A stretch of 64,000 nt of DNA. Source: Paragorgia papillata. Its lineage: Eukaryota; Cnidaria; Anthozoa; Scleralcyonacea; Coralliidae. Below are positions 35,814-46,203 of the stretch, piece by piece. Below the pieces are notes generated by a model. That model was not told the DNA's origin. It ran no database searches and saw only the letters and a program-made list of their open reading frames with translations. A program made the translations under genes and the position numbers. The stretch lies in assembly GCA_035771165.1 (NCBI GenBank), contig JAWNZC010000294.1:434001-498000 (forward strand). Reading direction: 5' to 3'. Every line of letters starts with the position of its first letter. Position 1 is the first letter of the stretch.

Positions 35814-36242
35814 TATTTACAGAATGAGTGGCCGTTCTGTATCGGGTTAAACAGACACGAGGCGAAGCCGAGTGCCTGTATCCCGCGATATAGAACGGCC
35901 ACGAATTCTGTAAATGAATTCTAAAGCTCTCGATAGCTTGTTTTAAAACGAGAAGTCCTCTTTAAAATATAGAGAAAATTTAAAAAAAATTAACTGTTTA
36001 TTCGCGAGTTAAAATCAGTGCAATTCCGACAATAAAAGGTTTGGAGAAGCTGTATGCAAATTTAGAGAATTTCAATAACGAGATAAGTCCCTTAAGGATT
36101 ACAGAGGTGTGGTGAGTATTAAATTTTGTCCAGCTTGAATTCCGAAGTTTAAAAACTGTTTAGCATTGCAGATTTACAGATAAGATACTTCGCTTCGTGT
36201 GGCGTTGATTCGAGTAGGGTTAACTTGTGTCTTTCTCGAACA

Positions 36243-37724
36243 ATGAAGCGCTTTAGAGGGGCAAAAAGCGAAGAAGAAGAAGAAGAACAACGAATGATGG
36301 AAGCAATAGTCCCACCAAAACACTCGATACTCAACGAAATGGGCTTATAACATCTTTGAAGAGTGGAAGATGAACAGAAAAAATACGGCGGTAATTAATG
36401 AGCCAAGTACGTTGGGTTTGGATAATAAATGCCAGTTGCAAGATCTAAGTACTAAGGTAGAAGATTTGGAAGTGGAGTCGCTTAGTTTTTGGCTTGCGAA
36501 ATTTGTACAAGAAATAGCGAAAAAGAATGGTGAACGGTACCCACCACGGACTTTATATTGCATCATATGTGGTATAAATCGACATTTGGCAGAATTGAGG
36601 CCCAAGGATAGTGTTAATTTAGTGGACAAAACTGATGGAAGGTAAGTTTGAATTTCTTTAATAAATAACATCGCCAATTAATGTGATTAATTCAGCAGTG
36701 GAATTCTGTTATAGGCCGAGTTTGTTTCGCAAGGTGTTAGACGCAGAGATGAGAGAAGGCACGAGGGAAGGACTGTCGACGATATGCAACCCGAAAGACG
36801 CGAGATAACGGCTGAAGAAGAGGAGATTATGTGGGCCAAAGGCGTTTTGGGGACCGAAACAGCTGAGTGTCTTTTACATACAATATATTTCTATAATGGT
36901 AAAATGTTCGGTTTACGAGCTGCCGAACATCGTCAATTGCGGTTTCGCAATATTCGAGTTGAAAATAATCATGTTGTGTTTGATGAAAGTTATAGTAAGA
37001 CTTTCCATGGTGGATTGAATGATTGAAATATCAACCACGTGTGGTTAGACATTTCTGTCACAAACCAGGGGTTGAACATTGCAGATGTTTGGTGTATATC
37101 TATAAGATGCATTTGAGCAAATTCCAGAAACTAGCAGAGAACATAGAAGCATTTTACTTCCGACCGCATAGAAACTCCAAAGTGTTTGATTATGAGAGTG
37201 TAGCTGTTGGCATTTTTTTTTTTTGCCTGAGAAACTATGCGCAAGAGCGGGATTAACAAGGAAGACGGCACACTCATTAAGGGTAACTTGTGAAACTAAC
37301 CTTTTTCGGAGTGGGGCAGAGGAGAAGGACAGGTCATAAATCGGATGCACTTCTACGTTATGAGCATCCGACAGAGAAGCAGTTGGAAAAGGCCAGTACT
37401 GCATGCTTTAGGCCCATAAATTCGTACGAGTCTGAATTATCTACCGATATTGAAGTAAATGAAAGTATTTTTTGGAATGAATTGGAAGTGACCGATGAGA
37501 TTCTAAGTCAAATCGAGATACCTGAATTAGGGGATGAATATGTTTCGAGTTTGTTTGATGACGATAATTCGGATGATCTTCTTTGTGATATGGCTATGCT
37601 GAGGAAAACAAGGAAAGCAATTAAGGATCATTCGAATACAGATAATAACTCGAATGTTATGGTGAATCCTATTTTCAATAATTGTACGGTGAATTTAACT
37701 GTTAACATGTGTCCAAAACAGTAA
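36243..37724 (+). pseudogene. Crypton-like tyrosine recombinase (copy 1)
   Basis: Starts MKRFRGAKSEEEEEEQRMME at 36243. Then ESLSFWLAKFVQEIAKKNGE, RYPPRTLYCIICGINRHLAE, a 73-bp intron (36642-36714, GTAAGT to TTATAG, phase 2), LFRKVLDAEMREGTREG, EEEIMWAKGVLGTETAECL, MFGLRAAEHRQLRFRN, then KTAHSLRVTCETNLFRSG with the catalytic Arg, and TGHKSDALLRYEHPTEKQ with His/Lys and the catalytic Tyr. An acidic tail ends at 37724. Lesions: an extra base near 36323 (the frame stops at 36350), loss of a T near 37022, a poly-T replacement near 37211, and a frame change before TGHKS. The order fits the DUF3504/Crypton family. The host equivalent would be a domesticated gene, but the repeat ends mark this one as a transposon. 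Confidence 0.88.
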
Positions 37725-37859
37725 TGGTCGAGTTGTGTGTAATCTAGTGTGCGTAATTTTGTTGACGTGAAATTGAATAAAGAATTTAATTCATGATTTA
37801 CTTATATTACTTTGATTTACAGTAAATTCGTAAAGAGTGAGGAAGTGTGTGGATGGTGT

Positions 37860-37938
37860 AAATCTGATACAGAACTGATTAATAAAACATGAGTTATGTA
37901 TCAGATTTACAGGTTCTGATGTTTTATTGATTAATTCT
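37860..37938. repeat. Interlocking inverted repeats (A-B-A'-B') at a Crypton-like 3' end
   Basis: AAATCTGATAC (37860-37870) pairs with GTATCAGATTT (about 37897-37907), and the AGAACTGATTAATAAAACAT between them pairs with ATGTTTTATTGATTAATTCT (about 37919-37938). The two hairpins cross, so a single strand could form a pseudoknot. The sequence lies about 100 bp inside the 3' terminus. Confidence 0.65.
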
Positions 37939-38060
37939 GTATTGGGGTAAACAGACATTGATTAAACCTTAATTTCTTTTGAATTTTCCTCGTGAATTAT
38001 TAATGAGATTTAGAAATAACATTATAATATAATATCATTATATATATATATATATATATA

Positions 38061-38510
38061 CTCCGAGGGACTATATCGGGACAAGTAGAGAAAACTCTAC
38101 TTGGTCCAACTGGCATTCGAACCCGCGACTTTCGGTTTACTGGTCTGACGCTCTACCGACTGAGCTACAGGTCAAGTTGGGAGCTGGTGGTCGAATGATA
38201 GTACTTGGGTTATTTGATATTTCGAAACAGATACTAGTTTCTTCAATATCGAGACATTAGTCTTTATACATATAGATTTAGAACAATTATTATGGGACAG
38301 TGAACTCGGGTGAAGAATAATGATATTAGGTGTTACTCCGAGTGACGAACCATACTGGACAAGTAGAGAAAACTCTACTTGGCCCGGCTGGGATTCGAAC
38401 CCGCGACCTTCGGTTTACTAGTCCGACGCTCTACCGACTGAGCTACAGGTCAAGTTGGGAGCTGGTGGTCGAATGATGGTACGTGGGTTATTTCTATATG
38501 TATAAAGACT
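38061..38510 (-). repeat. Two tRNA-derived SINE units in tandem
   Basis: The minus strand at 38102-38173 and 38380-38451 carries tRNA-like sequence: TGTAGCTCAGTCGG (A box), an anticodon arm with loop CTAGTAA in the second copy (Thr AGT in normal register), and GGGTTCGAATCC (B box). The 5' GACCTGT does not pair with the 3' end, so this is not a functional tRNA. The following AAGTAGAGTTTTCTCTACTT hairpin forms the SINE body. The two units are about 277-279 bp apart and share the flank GGGAGCTGGTGGTCGAATGA, so they are a tandem duplication. Confidence 0.75.
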
Positions 38511-39171
38511 AATAGGGACCTTAAGGATCGAGAACGTTGACGTCGCGGACGTATGGCGGAAGTAAATTTCATAAATTCTTCAGCCGTTGTCATTGGATAC
38601 AGCGGCCGCCTCTTGGGCTGTGTTATGTCCCCGACCTAGGATTGCTGTATTTTCCGTCGTGGAGAAAACACTGGAAGAAAACCTTTCTAATTTCAACTAA
38701 ATTCGCTGAAAACGAACTCAATTGACAGGTAGGTTTGAGTTCAAGCATACCTTTTTAATTTCTGTATTCCTAAGCTTAAATGTTAATGTATTTATTGAAT
38801 TATTGTGATTATTAATAACTTATAAAACATGTCATAATTATTTGTCTTTTCAAACACAGTTGTTTTTGCTTACCTGGCAGTGATGTCAAGTTTGGTTTCT
38901 GTACCGGAAAAACAGGCATTAAGGTTAGTTATATTTGGGGCCGCATGAGAGGTGTAGAATTTATAGCTATCTCCAGAATATAATCCCTATTTCAGTGTTT
39001 TAAATTCGCAACTTTTACAAAAAATTTTTTAACAATTCTCCCAAAGTTCTGCTAAGTTTTTTTTCCATAGAATAAACTTATCATATTTTGTTTTTCTAGA
39101 TATTTATTTGTATCAGACTACTACATATATCTACTTTATACATATATATATATATATATTTATTATAATTA

Positions 39172-40073
39172 TAGCATGCTATCGGATATGAGCTTTTGCG
39201 TAATCTGATTGGTTCCCTACTACCAGGCTATCAGCTCATATCCTGCTAGTAGAGGGAAAACAAGATGGCGGCATGTTTTTTTAAACTGCCGAAAAGAGTT
39301 GAAATTGACGGATTTTTATACAGAAAAACATCAACACCCTCAAACAAATGTGTAGAAAAACAACATTGTGTAAAAATACATTAACAAATACACAATTTAG
39401 CATGTCAAATGGTACAATTCACCTAAAAATTACGTCTTTTTACTTCAAAAACACGACTAAATTAGCGGGTTGATATTAATTTGTTGCCAAACAAAGAAAC
39501 TCACGGTTAAAATCAAGCTTACAATACACATTTCGTAGGAGATCACCAGTAAAGAGACTTTTTTTATTTAGATAAGCATTTGGAGTAGTAAAAAGCATGT
39601 TATTTTTCAAAAACAACCAACTAAGTAATTTAGTTTCACTGCCGAAGGTATTTCAGTTTCATTTTTGCATGAAATCAAAACCTTTTTCACGACAACAACG
39701 CTAATATAAACAACTGACCACCTTTTGACTTCATAAAGGTACCTTTTAATCTTTTTTGTTGATCTGCTTAACACATTTTTTGCCTCTCGAGCAACATTTA
39801 TGCAACATTTCAAAGCTGTTTACCGAACAGCTCAGCGAGAAACTCTATGTGAATGCATCATTACGCATGCATGGCGGAAGTATTAGTTGCCTATGCCGGA
39901 AGTTTGTTGTTTCAAACATTTCGCTGTAATTTTGTCTCTTGTACAGTGCTTGGCTATATAATAAAACAGTTATACCATTCGCTCTCGTCGTATACGAACT
40001 AATAGCCAACTCGGCGAAGTGCCTCGTTGGCTATGAGCTCATATACGACTCGAGCTCATGGTATAACTGTTAA
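39172..40073 (-). mobile_element. P1 MITE, inverted copy, inside the Harbinger intron
   Basis: Reverse-oriented relative of 29134-29933, with the same ends (TAGCATGCTATCGGATATGA at left, CTCATGGTATAACTGTTAA at right) and hairpin tip GGCGAAGTGCCTCG. It is about 100 bp longer than the copy at 29 kb because of an internal insertion around 39595-39720. TA repeats abut both sides. Confidence 0.75.
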
Positions 40074-40090
40074 ATATATATATATATATA

Positions 40091-40255
40091 TACAAAGTAT
40101 GAAGTATAGTTTTACCTTAAAGTCTTCGCTACCAGAGGTTTCACCCTAAACGGGATCATCAGGCGACCGATATTTTTCAGTCGCCTGATGATCCCGTTTA
40201 GGGTGAAACCTCTGGTAGCGAAGACTTTAAGGTAAAACTATACTTCATACTTTGT
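40091..40255. ncRNA. Two hammerhead ribozymes in a tail-to-tail palindrome
   Basis: The minus strand at 40126-40166 and the plus strand at 40181-40221 carry the same motif: TCGC-CTGATGA-TCCC-GTTTA-GGGT-GAA-ACC-TCT-GGT-A-GCGA. Stem I (TCGC/GCGA), stem II (CCC/GGG) and stem III (ACC/GGT, 3-nt loop) pair, and the core CTGATGA/GAA plus the NUH site GTA are intact. A U-U mismatch sits at the base of stem II. This is the 3'-end ribozyme of PLE copy (c) in two inverted copies, forming a 165-bp palindrome. The short stem III is typical of PLE ribozymes, which are thought to work as dimers. Confidence 0.8.
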
Positions 40256-40572
40256 ATTTTGCTCTATCTATATGGTATTGAGCACTCTCTAACATTTCGT
40301 GAACCATAAGTCACTCACTTATATATATATATATTGATAATAAAGGTTGTTCTCTGAGTGAACAAAACCATACCGGGAAAGTAGAAAAGTTACTTGACCA
40401 CAGCTGAATACTTGCCCAGTATGGTTTCGTTACTTGGAGAACAACCTTTATCCTTTATCATCATTAATTACCTGAGTATCAAGTAGATGTAGCTTGGAAA
40501 AAGCTTGATACAGCCACTAGTGGTTGTATATCAAATGATACATGCACTAGTGGCTGTATAATATATATATAT

Positions 40573-41059
40573 AGTTCAATCTACAGACACGGTGTTTCGC
40601 TGTACAACAACTCATCAGTGTAGCTTGGAACAATCTGAATGAATTTCATCAATTACTTATACACATGCGATCGTCGGTGACAACCGCATGTGGGACAGCA
40701 TCGGTGAAATACATTCAGATAGCGTGAAGTGCGCATGGGCCCAGAGTGCTCAAACTTCCACAAGGGTAGTGAGCGTTGCATTATCGCTAATAGGTACCCA
40801 CGGCAACTTTGCAGAGTGCTCAACAACACCGAAGTGAAGGAGCGTACATAGTTCAATCTACAGACACGGTGTTTCGCTGTACAACAGCTCATCAGTGTAG
40901 CTTGGAACAATCTGAATGAATTTCATCAATTACTTATACACATGCGATCGTCGGTGACAACCGCATGTGGGACAGCATCGGTGAAATACATTCAGATAGC
41001 GTGAAGTGCGCATGGGCCCAGAGTGCTCAAACTTCCACAAGGGTGGTGAGCGTTGCATA
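40573..41059 (-). mobile_element. Retrozyme: 277-bp tandem repeat with a hammerhead ribozyme per unit
   Basis: One unit starts at 40573 and the next at 40850, 277 bp apart. The second is cut at about 41059 by a TA tract, giving 1.76 copies. On the minus strand each unit has a hammerhead (40574-40631 and 40851-40908): CTACA-CTGATGA-G(T/C)TG-TTGTA-CAGC-GAA-ACAC-C-GTGT-C, then TGTAG. Stem I (CTACA/TGTAG, extended by GTTC/GAAC), stem II and stem III pair. Stem II differs by one base between units, and the later one pairs better. Tandem units with a ribozyme at each junction and no coding capacity are the definition of retrozymes, which are processed to small circular RNAs. It is inserted in the Harbinger intron between TA tracts. 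Confidence 0.85.
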
Positions 41060-41216
41060 TATATATATATATATACAGAATATGATGTATATATTATTTT
41101 ATTTTATTTTTTTAAAGTTATAGAATGGAATGGAATGAAAGGAAGGACCTGCTTTTGTGTCATGAAGTCTTGCAGATTGAGCCATACAAAACAAGAGAAA
41201 AAACAGTGAACAGAGC

Positions 41217-42841
41217 TTTTTTTATTTTATTTATTAACTTTACAACCATGAAAGAATGCAAATATACAGGAAATAAAAATGCAATACTTGAACATGATTG
41301 AAGGAATGATCAACAGGACACGAGTCCCATGTGAAGACCAACCCAACAAAAAAATTACATAATAAACGTTAAGTAAACACACGATAAAAAAACCCCAACA
41401 TACTAATACACAAATTACATAAAATAAAGATTTAAGAGCAACAACTTGGATTGAAAGAACGACATTTAGAACAGAAACTTTTCCAGGTGCGCAGTCTATT
41501 AACATCGAAATTGGAGTCTAACTTAGAAGAGTAGTGAATATAAAGATCATGTTTAAAAATGGAAACAGAAGTACTATTACGAAGTATCGGAGAAAGATTG
41601 TTCCAGAGAAAGACAATTCTGTTGAAAAAAGTATTTCTAAAAAGAGAAGTCCTACAAGGATTGGCTTGAAGCAAGTTGTTTTGATTTGAACGAGTGCGAG
41701 ACGAGCGGATAGAAGAAAAAGTAACAAAACGGGAGATATCTAGGTCGTAGAGACCTTGTTTACACTTAAAAAAGAAGAGAAGATCCTTAATTTCAAGCGA
41801 ATATGATTTGAGACGGTCAGTGTAAGACGATTCATAATCTTGGAGTATGAATTTCGTGGCTTGTCTCTGAACACCCTCAAGAAGTGAAAGGTCACGTGAC
41901 TTGTCCTGAGGAGCCCAGATTTCACTACCGTAAGACAAGTGAGAATGGACGAGCGCTAAATAGAGTAGACGACGGCAACGGACATTTGACATTTGAATAC
42001 AGTTCCTGCGGAGAAACCCAAGCATACGATTAGCTTTAGGACATTGCTGATGACAACACCCAAGTCGGTTTGATTTGTTACACTTTTAACTAATTCGTTG
42101 TTGAGGTGATAGGAATGACTAGATTGAGTACGTTTTCGGGATATCCTTAGTAAGAGAGTTTTAGACACATTAAATTTCATTTGCCAGGACTGTGACCAGT
42201 TGCTCATAGCATCGAGATCAAGCTGGAGGAGATCTCTATCCGCTTGTGACTCAATTGAGCGGAAGCACTTGCTGTCGTCAGCAAAAAGAGCAACAGTACT
42301 GTTGCTGGTTACCTCCGGAAGGTCATTAACATAGAGAATAAAAAGAAGAGGACCTATCACACTACCTTGCGGCACACCAGACTTAACACTAACGAACGAC
42401 GAAGAAACTCCTTCAACAACAACACGCTGTTTCCGATCATGAAGATAATCAGCAAACCATTTAAAAAGAGGACCAGAAATTCCGTAAGTTTTCAGCTTGG
42501 ATAAGAGTTTACTATGAGAGACAGAGTCGAAAGCTTTAGCAAAATCAAGATAGATGAGGTCAATTTCTTTACCAGCATCAAGGGCACTACCAATGTCGTG
42601 AAATATATTAAGAAGTTGAGTAACACATGACCTATTACAGCGAAAACCATGCTGGAGATCATATAAAGAGTTCTTAATGAAAAAAGAAACTTGACTGAAA
42701 ATCAAACGTTCAAGAACTTTAGAGACTTGGGATAGTAAAGAAATTGGTCTGTAATTAGTAACTTCATGAACGTCACTTTTCTTAGGGACTGGAACTACAT
42801 TAGCATGGCAGACCATAGCAGACAACTTAACGAAGCTACCA
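41217..42841 (-). pseudogene. Non-LTR retrotransposon (jockey/CR1-like LINE), 5'-truncated
   Basis: Minus-strand reverse transcriptase: VVPVPKKSDVHEVTNYRPIS, YLDFAKAFDSVSHSKLLSKL (motif A), GVPQGSVIGPLLFILYVNDL (motif B) and VALFADDSKCF (motif C, FADD). After a frame change near 42040 the C-terminal part continues with MLGFLRRNCIQMSNVRCR and SYGSEIWAPQD. The 3' end is an A-rich tail (AAATAAAATAAAAAAA, plus-strand T-run at 41217-41230). No endonuclease domain remains, because the copy is truncated in the palm. It entered the Harbinger Myb exon and removed part of it. No clean target duplication is seen. Confidence 0.9.
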
Positions 42842-43330
42842 GACTTCAAAGTGAGCAGGAGATCTGTACGGGAGCATTTTGTAGGGCTTGTGGACAAATT
42901 TAAAAAGAAAACTTCAAAAGAGCTCACTTCAAGTGGAATAAGCCCTGAACCAACTGAATTGGACAGACTGCTAGAGGAAATAACAGAGAGAATGGAGGCT
43001 AATGAACAGATGAGAGATGAGGAAGATGAAAAAGCTAAAGAAAAATTACAACTAGAGCAAAAGCAAGCTCAGGATATTAGATTGAAAGCAATGGAGGTCC
43101 TCAGCCAAACAAAAAAGAGGTCAGAAGGGGAACAAGAGTCCAGTCAACCCAAATCCAAGAAAAGTAGATCAAATGGATCCGAAGTGGTAGCATACTTACG
43201 TGAGAGGGCAAAAGAGGAGATGACATTAAAAGAGAGGGATGTGGAAATAAGATCAAAGCAGGTAGAAAAGGAATCCAGCAGGCAACAACTGCTTGACCAA
43301 CAGCATAATGGCCTCATGCAAATGCTAATC

Positions 43331-43362
<32 letters not shown>

Positions 43363-43366
43363 GCAA

Positions 43367-43413
<47 letters not shown>
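43331..43413 (+). repeat. CAA/CAG tract coding polyglutamine
   Basis: About 27 consecutive CAA and CAG codons interrupt the C-terminal part of the Harbinger Myb-like protein (before SLQMQAIMAQ). Mixed codons mean it is not a freshly expanded pure triplet run. The antisense poly-Cys frame is a shadow. Confidence 0.9.
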
Positions 43414-43414
<1 letters not shown>

Positions 43415-43886
43415 TCTTTGCAAATGCAAGCCATCATGGCTCAGCAGCAACAACAGCAATATCAAATGCTGATGTCCATATTGGAAAAAAACCCTTAATT
43501 AGACAGTTTAAGTCTACACAAGTCACAATGTGTATTTATTAATTATTTATCCAACAGAGTTTTTACTATACATTCATTTGAAAAATATATAATTTACAAT
43601 TTAAATATATCTTGATTTACATTATATTTTGTGTGACATGTTGTGTAATACATCGTTATAATAATATTGAGTTAATTAATTTCCTGAATTAAATGTCATT
43701 CAAATTACATTTAAATTAAGTAATATATTATTACTGTACAAGATAATTATTTATAATAAAATGATTCACTGAAAGGGCTTGATATTAATTAATAAACAGG
43801 AAAATTCATTGTTACAAAGTGTGTATATATATATTTCTTTTTGTGTTGGATATGACAATGTGTTCTGGATATATTAAAAGAATAAT

Positions 43887-45684
43887 TTATGCAAAGTATT
43901 CCTCAAGAGAAGGTGGATCCACTCCAAAGAACTTGGCTGCACCATTACTATACATGCATGTTAAAGCATTTCTTAGCAATGCACTGACTACATAATGTTT
44001 ACCAACAGCACTTAAACCAATTTTTAGATTTTTTTTAAAATCAATAAATTTAATTGAACAAACAATATCACCAAAGATCCACTCAACTGATGAACGCACC
44101 ACACTCATTGACTTGTTAAACTGTTGCATCGGAGCTGTGAGTGGATTATCTCTGAATGGTGCCTGTAGATGAAGTCTCAGTGGATATGCAGGGTCTCCGT
44201 ACAGACAATAGGGCATTCCAGTTGGGCTAATGGCATTCATTTCCAAATTCTCTAACAGCCTGGAATCCTTCAGCATTGCTGCATCATGCTTTCTACCCTC
44301 TGTGTAATTTCAGAAAATAAATTTAATAAGTTATTTTATTTAGAAAAACTTAGGTATAATAAATCTACATACTGAACACCAGGTTGTTGAAAACCCTGTT
44401 TCTTTTTACAAAAAGCCAGCCCACCAGCACCTCGGCTTTTAAAACCCCCCAGGTGTTTTGGAAAAAATACCAGAGTTTAATTTAGAAAACCAAAAGCAGG
44501 CTATTAATTCAGGGTTTTTTAACAGTTTTAACTGTAGGCTTTTACATATTCAGCTGGTAATGTGCTTTAGCAGTGAAGTGGTAAAATGCTAAAATAGTTG
44601 CGCAATTACAGTAAATATTAGTAAAATAAATATTGAAGTAATAAATGATTATGTATATGGGTGTCATCTTCTATGCACAGTAGGATCTGCTTACAGTAAT
44701 ATTCAGCTCTCAAGTTGTTGTATTTTAAAATTGGTCACTGTACTTTAAAACACTCTGGTAGCCAAGATCCGAGTGCTAGGGGAAAATACTAAAGTTCCCA
44801 AATGAGTACTGGGTCGTAAACTGCAACCCAAACAGTACTGGGTCGGTAAACCGTAGCTGGCTACCCAACACCCACAAGTGTAACTGTAGACTATTAGAGA
44901 TGTAATGTAAAATGTATACAAATTACACAACTATAAGTCAACTCTAGGTCATGAGTCAACAGGTGGTTGTGGTGTAATCTTTTACTTACTATAAGCATTT
45001 AATAAAGCAATATCAATATAAGCATTTAATAGAGCAATAAAGCTTACCTACAGGACCATACAGGTGGGCAACCAGTCCATTTGGCACTGTAACCGACTGG
45101 AATTTTAAAGCGTGGACTCTTTCGTGCCCGTTGTACACAATGTTTTTGTTTTTGCCTGGTCTGCAAATTGCTCGTAGAGTCCCATCCACAAAACCAAAGC
45201 AGTTGGTTAGTGCTGCTCCTTTAGCAGCTACAGCATTAGCATATAACTGGAGTTTATCTTGACTCAAGAGTTCAGCATTCCATTCAGTTATCTTCCTGTG
45301 ATGGTTTTAATAAATCCAGTCCTCAAAACAATTAGTAATCATGCTGATTTCTGGGACTGCACGACCAAATCGGTGAATCATGTCGCTGTAACGACAGGGA
45401 TAGGACAGTCTCTTCAACACCATGCAAAGTCCCTCGATTCTGTCTGCTCTAGTTCGCTGATAGCAGCTCAAACTCTCTGGTAACCTGAGTGCATCGGCCA
45501 GACGAGGTATGTCGAGTTTGCACACTCTAAATTCCTGATAACACTTAGTTTCGTCCATGTCGTCGAGGTTGAATCGACCGTAGTCTTTGTGGGGAAAATT
45601 CAGGTTCTTAGAGAAACTGGCATCGTATAAAAGCACAAACTCTTCCTCCGTGATAAAACTATGGAGCATGGACAAAAGAAGCAT
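43887..45684 (-). pseudogene. Harbinger DDE nuclease (transposase), two exons, one stop
   Basis: Exon 1 runs from ATG at 45684 to the donor GTAG|GTAAGC at 45048. Exon 2 runs from 44299 (after TTACACAG) to TAA at 43887. The join is phase 1 and reads across as GPVEGRKHDAAMLKD. The catalytic triad of the DDE_Tnp_4 family is visible: Asp in CFGFVDGTLRAI, Asp in GRKHDAAML, Glu in RSSVEWIFGDI. The N-terminal helix region (DIPRLADALRLPESL, RTRADRIEGLCMVLKRLSYP) is typical. One lesion: TAA after CFEDWIY near 45308, with coding sequence continuing in the same frame (NHHRKITEWNAELLS). The 748-bp intron shows no exon. Confidence 0.92.
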
Positions 45685-46098
45685 CTCTCGAGCTTCCTTT
45701 TAACTGCACATGATAAGTAAATTATTGAAATTACTGAAAACACTTAGTTGTGTACTTGTGTTTACATTTTGTTGCTCCACCGTCCGTGTTTTGTCCGCGG
45801 TTTGCTTGCTTAACGTCATTTGCCAACAACGCTGACGAAAGCTTCCGACGTACTCGCTCCAGGACTACTCGGCTCGCGACCTAACGTCCGCGACGTCAAC
45901 GTTCTCGATGCTTAAGGTCCCTAATGTCTCGATATTAAAGAAACTAGTATCTGTTTCGAAATATCAAATTACCCAATACCATTATATATATATATATATA
46001 ATAGTTCAAGTAGTCGTTTACAATAGACCACAGAGTGCTCGATACTTTTGAAGGTAGAGCAAGATAGATTTGAAAGCTATAAAGTGAAATTTTTTTCA

Positions 46099-46140
46099 GT
46101 TGCCTGATGATCGCTAGCGCGTGAAACTCGGAGTAGCAAC
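46099..46140 (+). ncRNA. Hammerhead ribozyme, well paired
   Basis: The plus strand reads GTTGC-CTGATGA-TCGC-TAG-CGCGT-GAA-ACT-CGG-AGT-A-GCAAC. Stem I is GTTGC/GCAAC, stem III is ACT/AGT with a 3-nt loop, stem II pairs CGC/GCG, and the NUH site is GTA. A CAGAGTGCTCGATAC box lies 60 bp upstream and a TA tract begins 30 bp downstream. The core is complete, so self-cleavage is likely if transcribed. Confidence 0.75.
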
Positions 46141-46163
46141 GTTCATTTTATTAAATAAGAAAA

Positions 46164-46197
<34 letters not shown>

Positions 46198-46203
<6 letters not shown>

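Larger units (their letters stand above)
35808..38020 (+). mobile_element. Crypton-like element, full length, in a (TA)n tract
   Basis: The 5' end ATGTACTATTTACAGAATGA is followed by a long hairpin (arms GTGGCCGTTCTGTATCGGG and complement, tip GAGGCGAAGCCGAG, to about 35913). The 3' end is TCGTGAATTATTAATGAGAT then TTAGAAATAAC at about 38020. TA repeats touch both sides and no target duplication can be read, as expected for recombinase-type insertion. The same two ends occur on the second copy (5' end at 46198), on a short derivative (55591-56161) and, in part, at 51510-51625. Confidence 0.75.
38883..43498 (+). pseudogene. Harbinger Myb-like DNA-binding protein, split by insertions
   Basis: Exon 1 is 38883-38923 (ATG TCA AGT..., ending TTAAG|GTTAGT, phase 2). 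Exon 2 starts after GTTATAG at 41124 and reads MEWNERKDLLLCHEVLQIEP as the start of a Myb/SANT-like domain. It is cut at about 41216 by a LINE, and resumes near 42842 with DFKVSRRSVREHFVGLVDKF, SGISPEPTELDRLLEEITE, a charged coiled-coil part and a polyglutamine run. It stops at 43496-43498. Some codons of the Myb domain are missing at the LINE junction. The family role is to help the Harbinger nuclease enter the nucleus and bind the transposon ends. The 2.2-kb intron 38924-41123 is itself full of nested elements. Confidence 0.8.
38514..45922. mobile_element. PIF/Harbinger DNA transposon, 7.4 kb, carrying nested insertions
   Basis: The ends are AGGGACCTTAAGGATCGAGA and, inverted, AGGGACCTTAAGCATCGAGA, continuing ACGTTGACGTCGCGGACGT on both sides. 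AAT flanks both ends (38511-38513, 45923-45925). The same flanking sequence without the element exists in inverse orientation at 38230-38272 (TCGAGACATTAGTCTTTATA), a paralogous empty site that proves the boundaries. The element has the two genes typical of Harbinger, a Myb-like protein on plus and a DDE nuclease on minus, converging. Inside its Myb gene sit a P1 MITE, a PLE-end palindrome, a retrozyme dimer and a LINE. Confidence 0.93.

Noticed and set aside
38102..38451. Two tRNA-Thr-like sequences on the minus strand
   Set aside because: The A and B boxes and the anticodon loop look right, but the acceptor ends do not pair and the sequence continues into a repeated body, so these are SINE heads rather than tRNA genes.
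43144..43437. Poly-cysteine frame on the minus strand
   Set aside because: It is the antisense shadow of the CAA/CAG tract in the Harbinger Myb-like gene.
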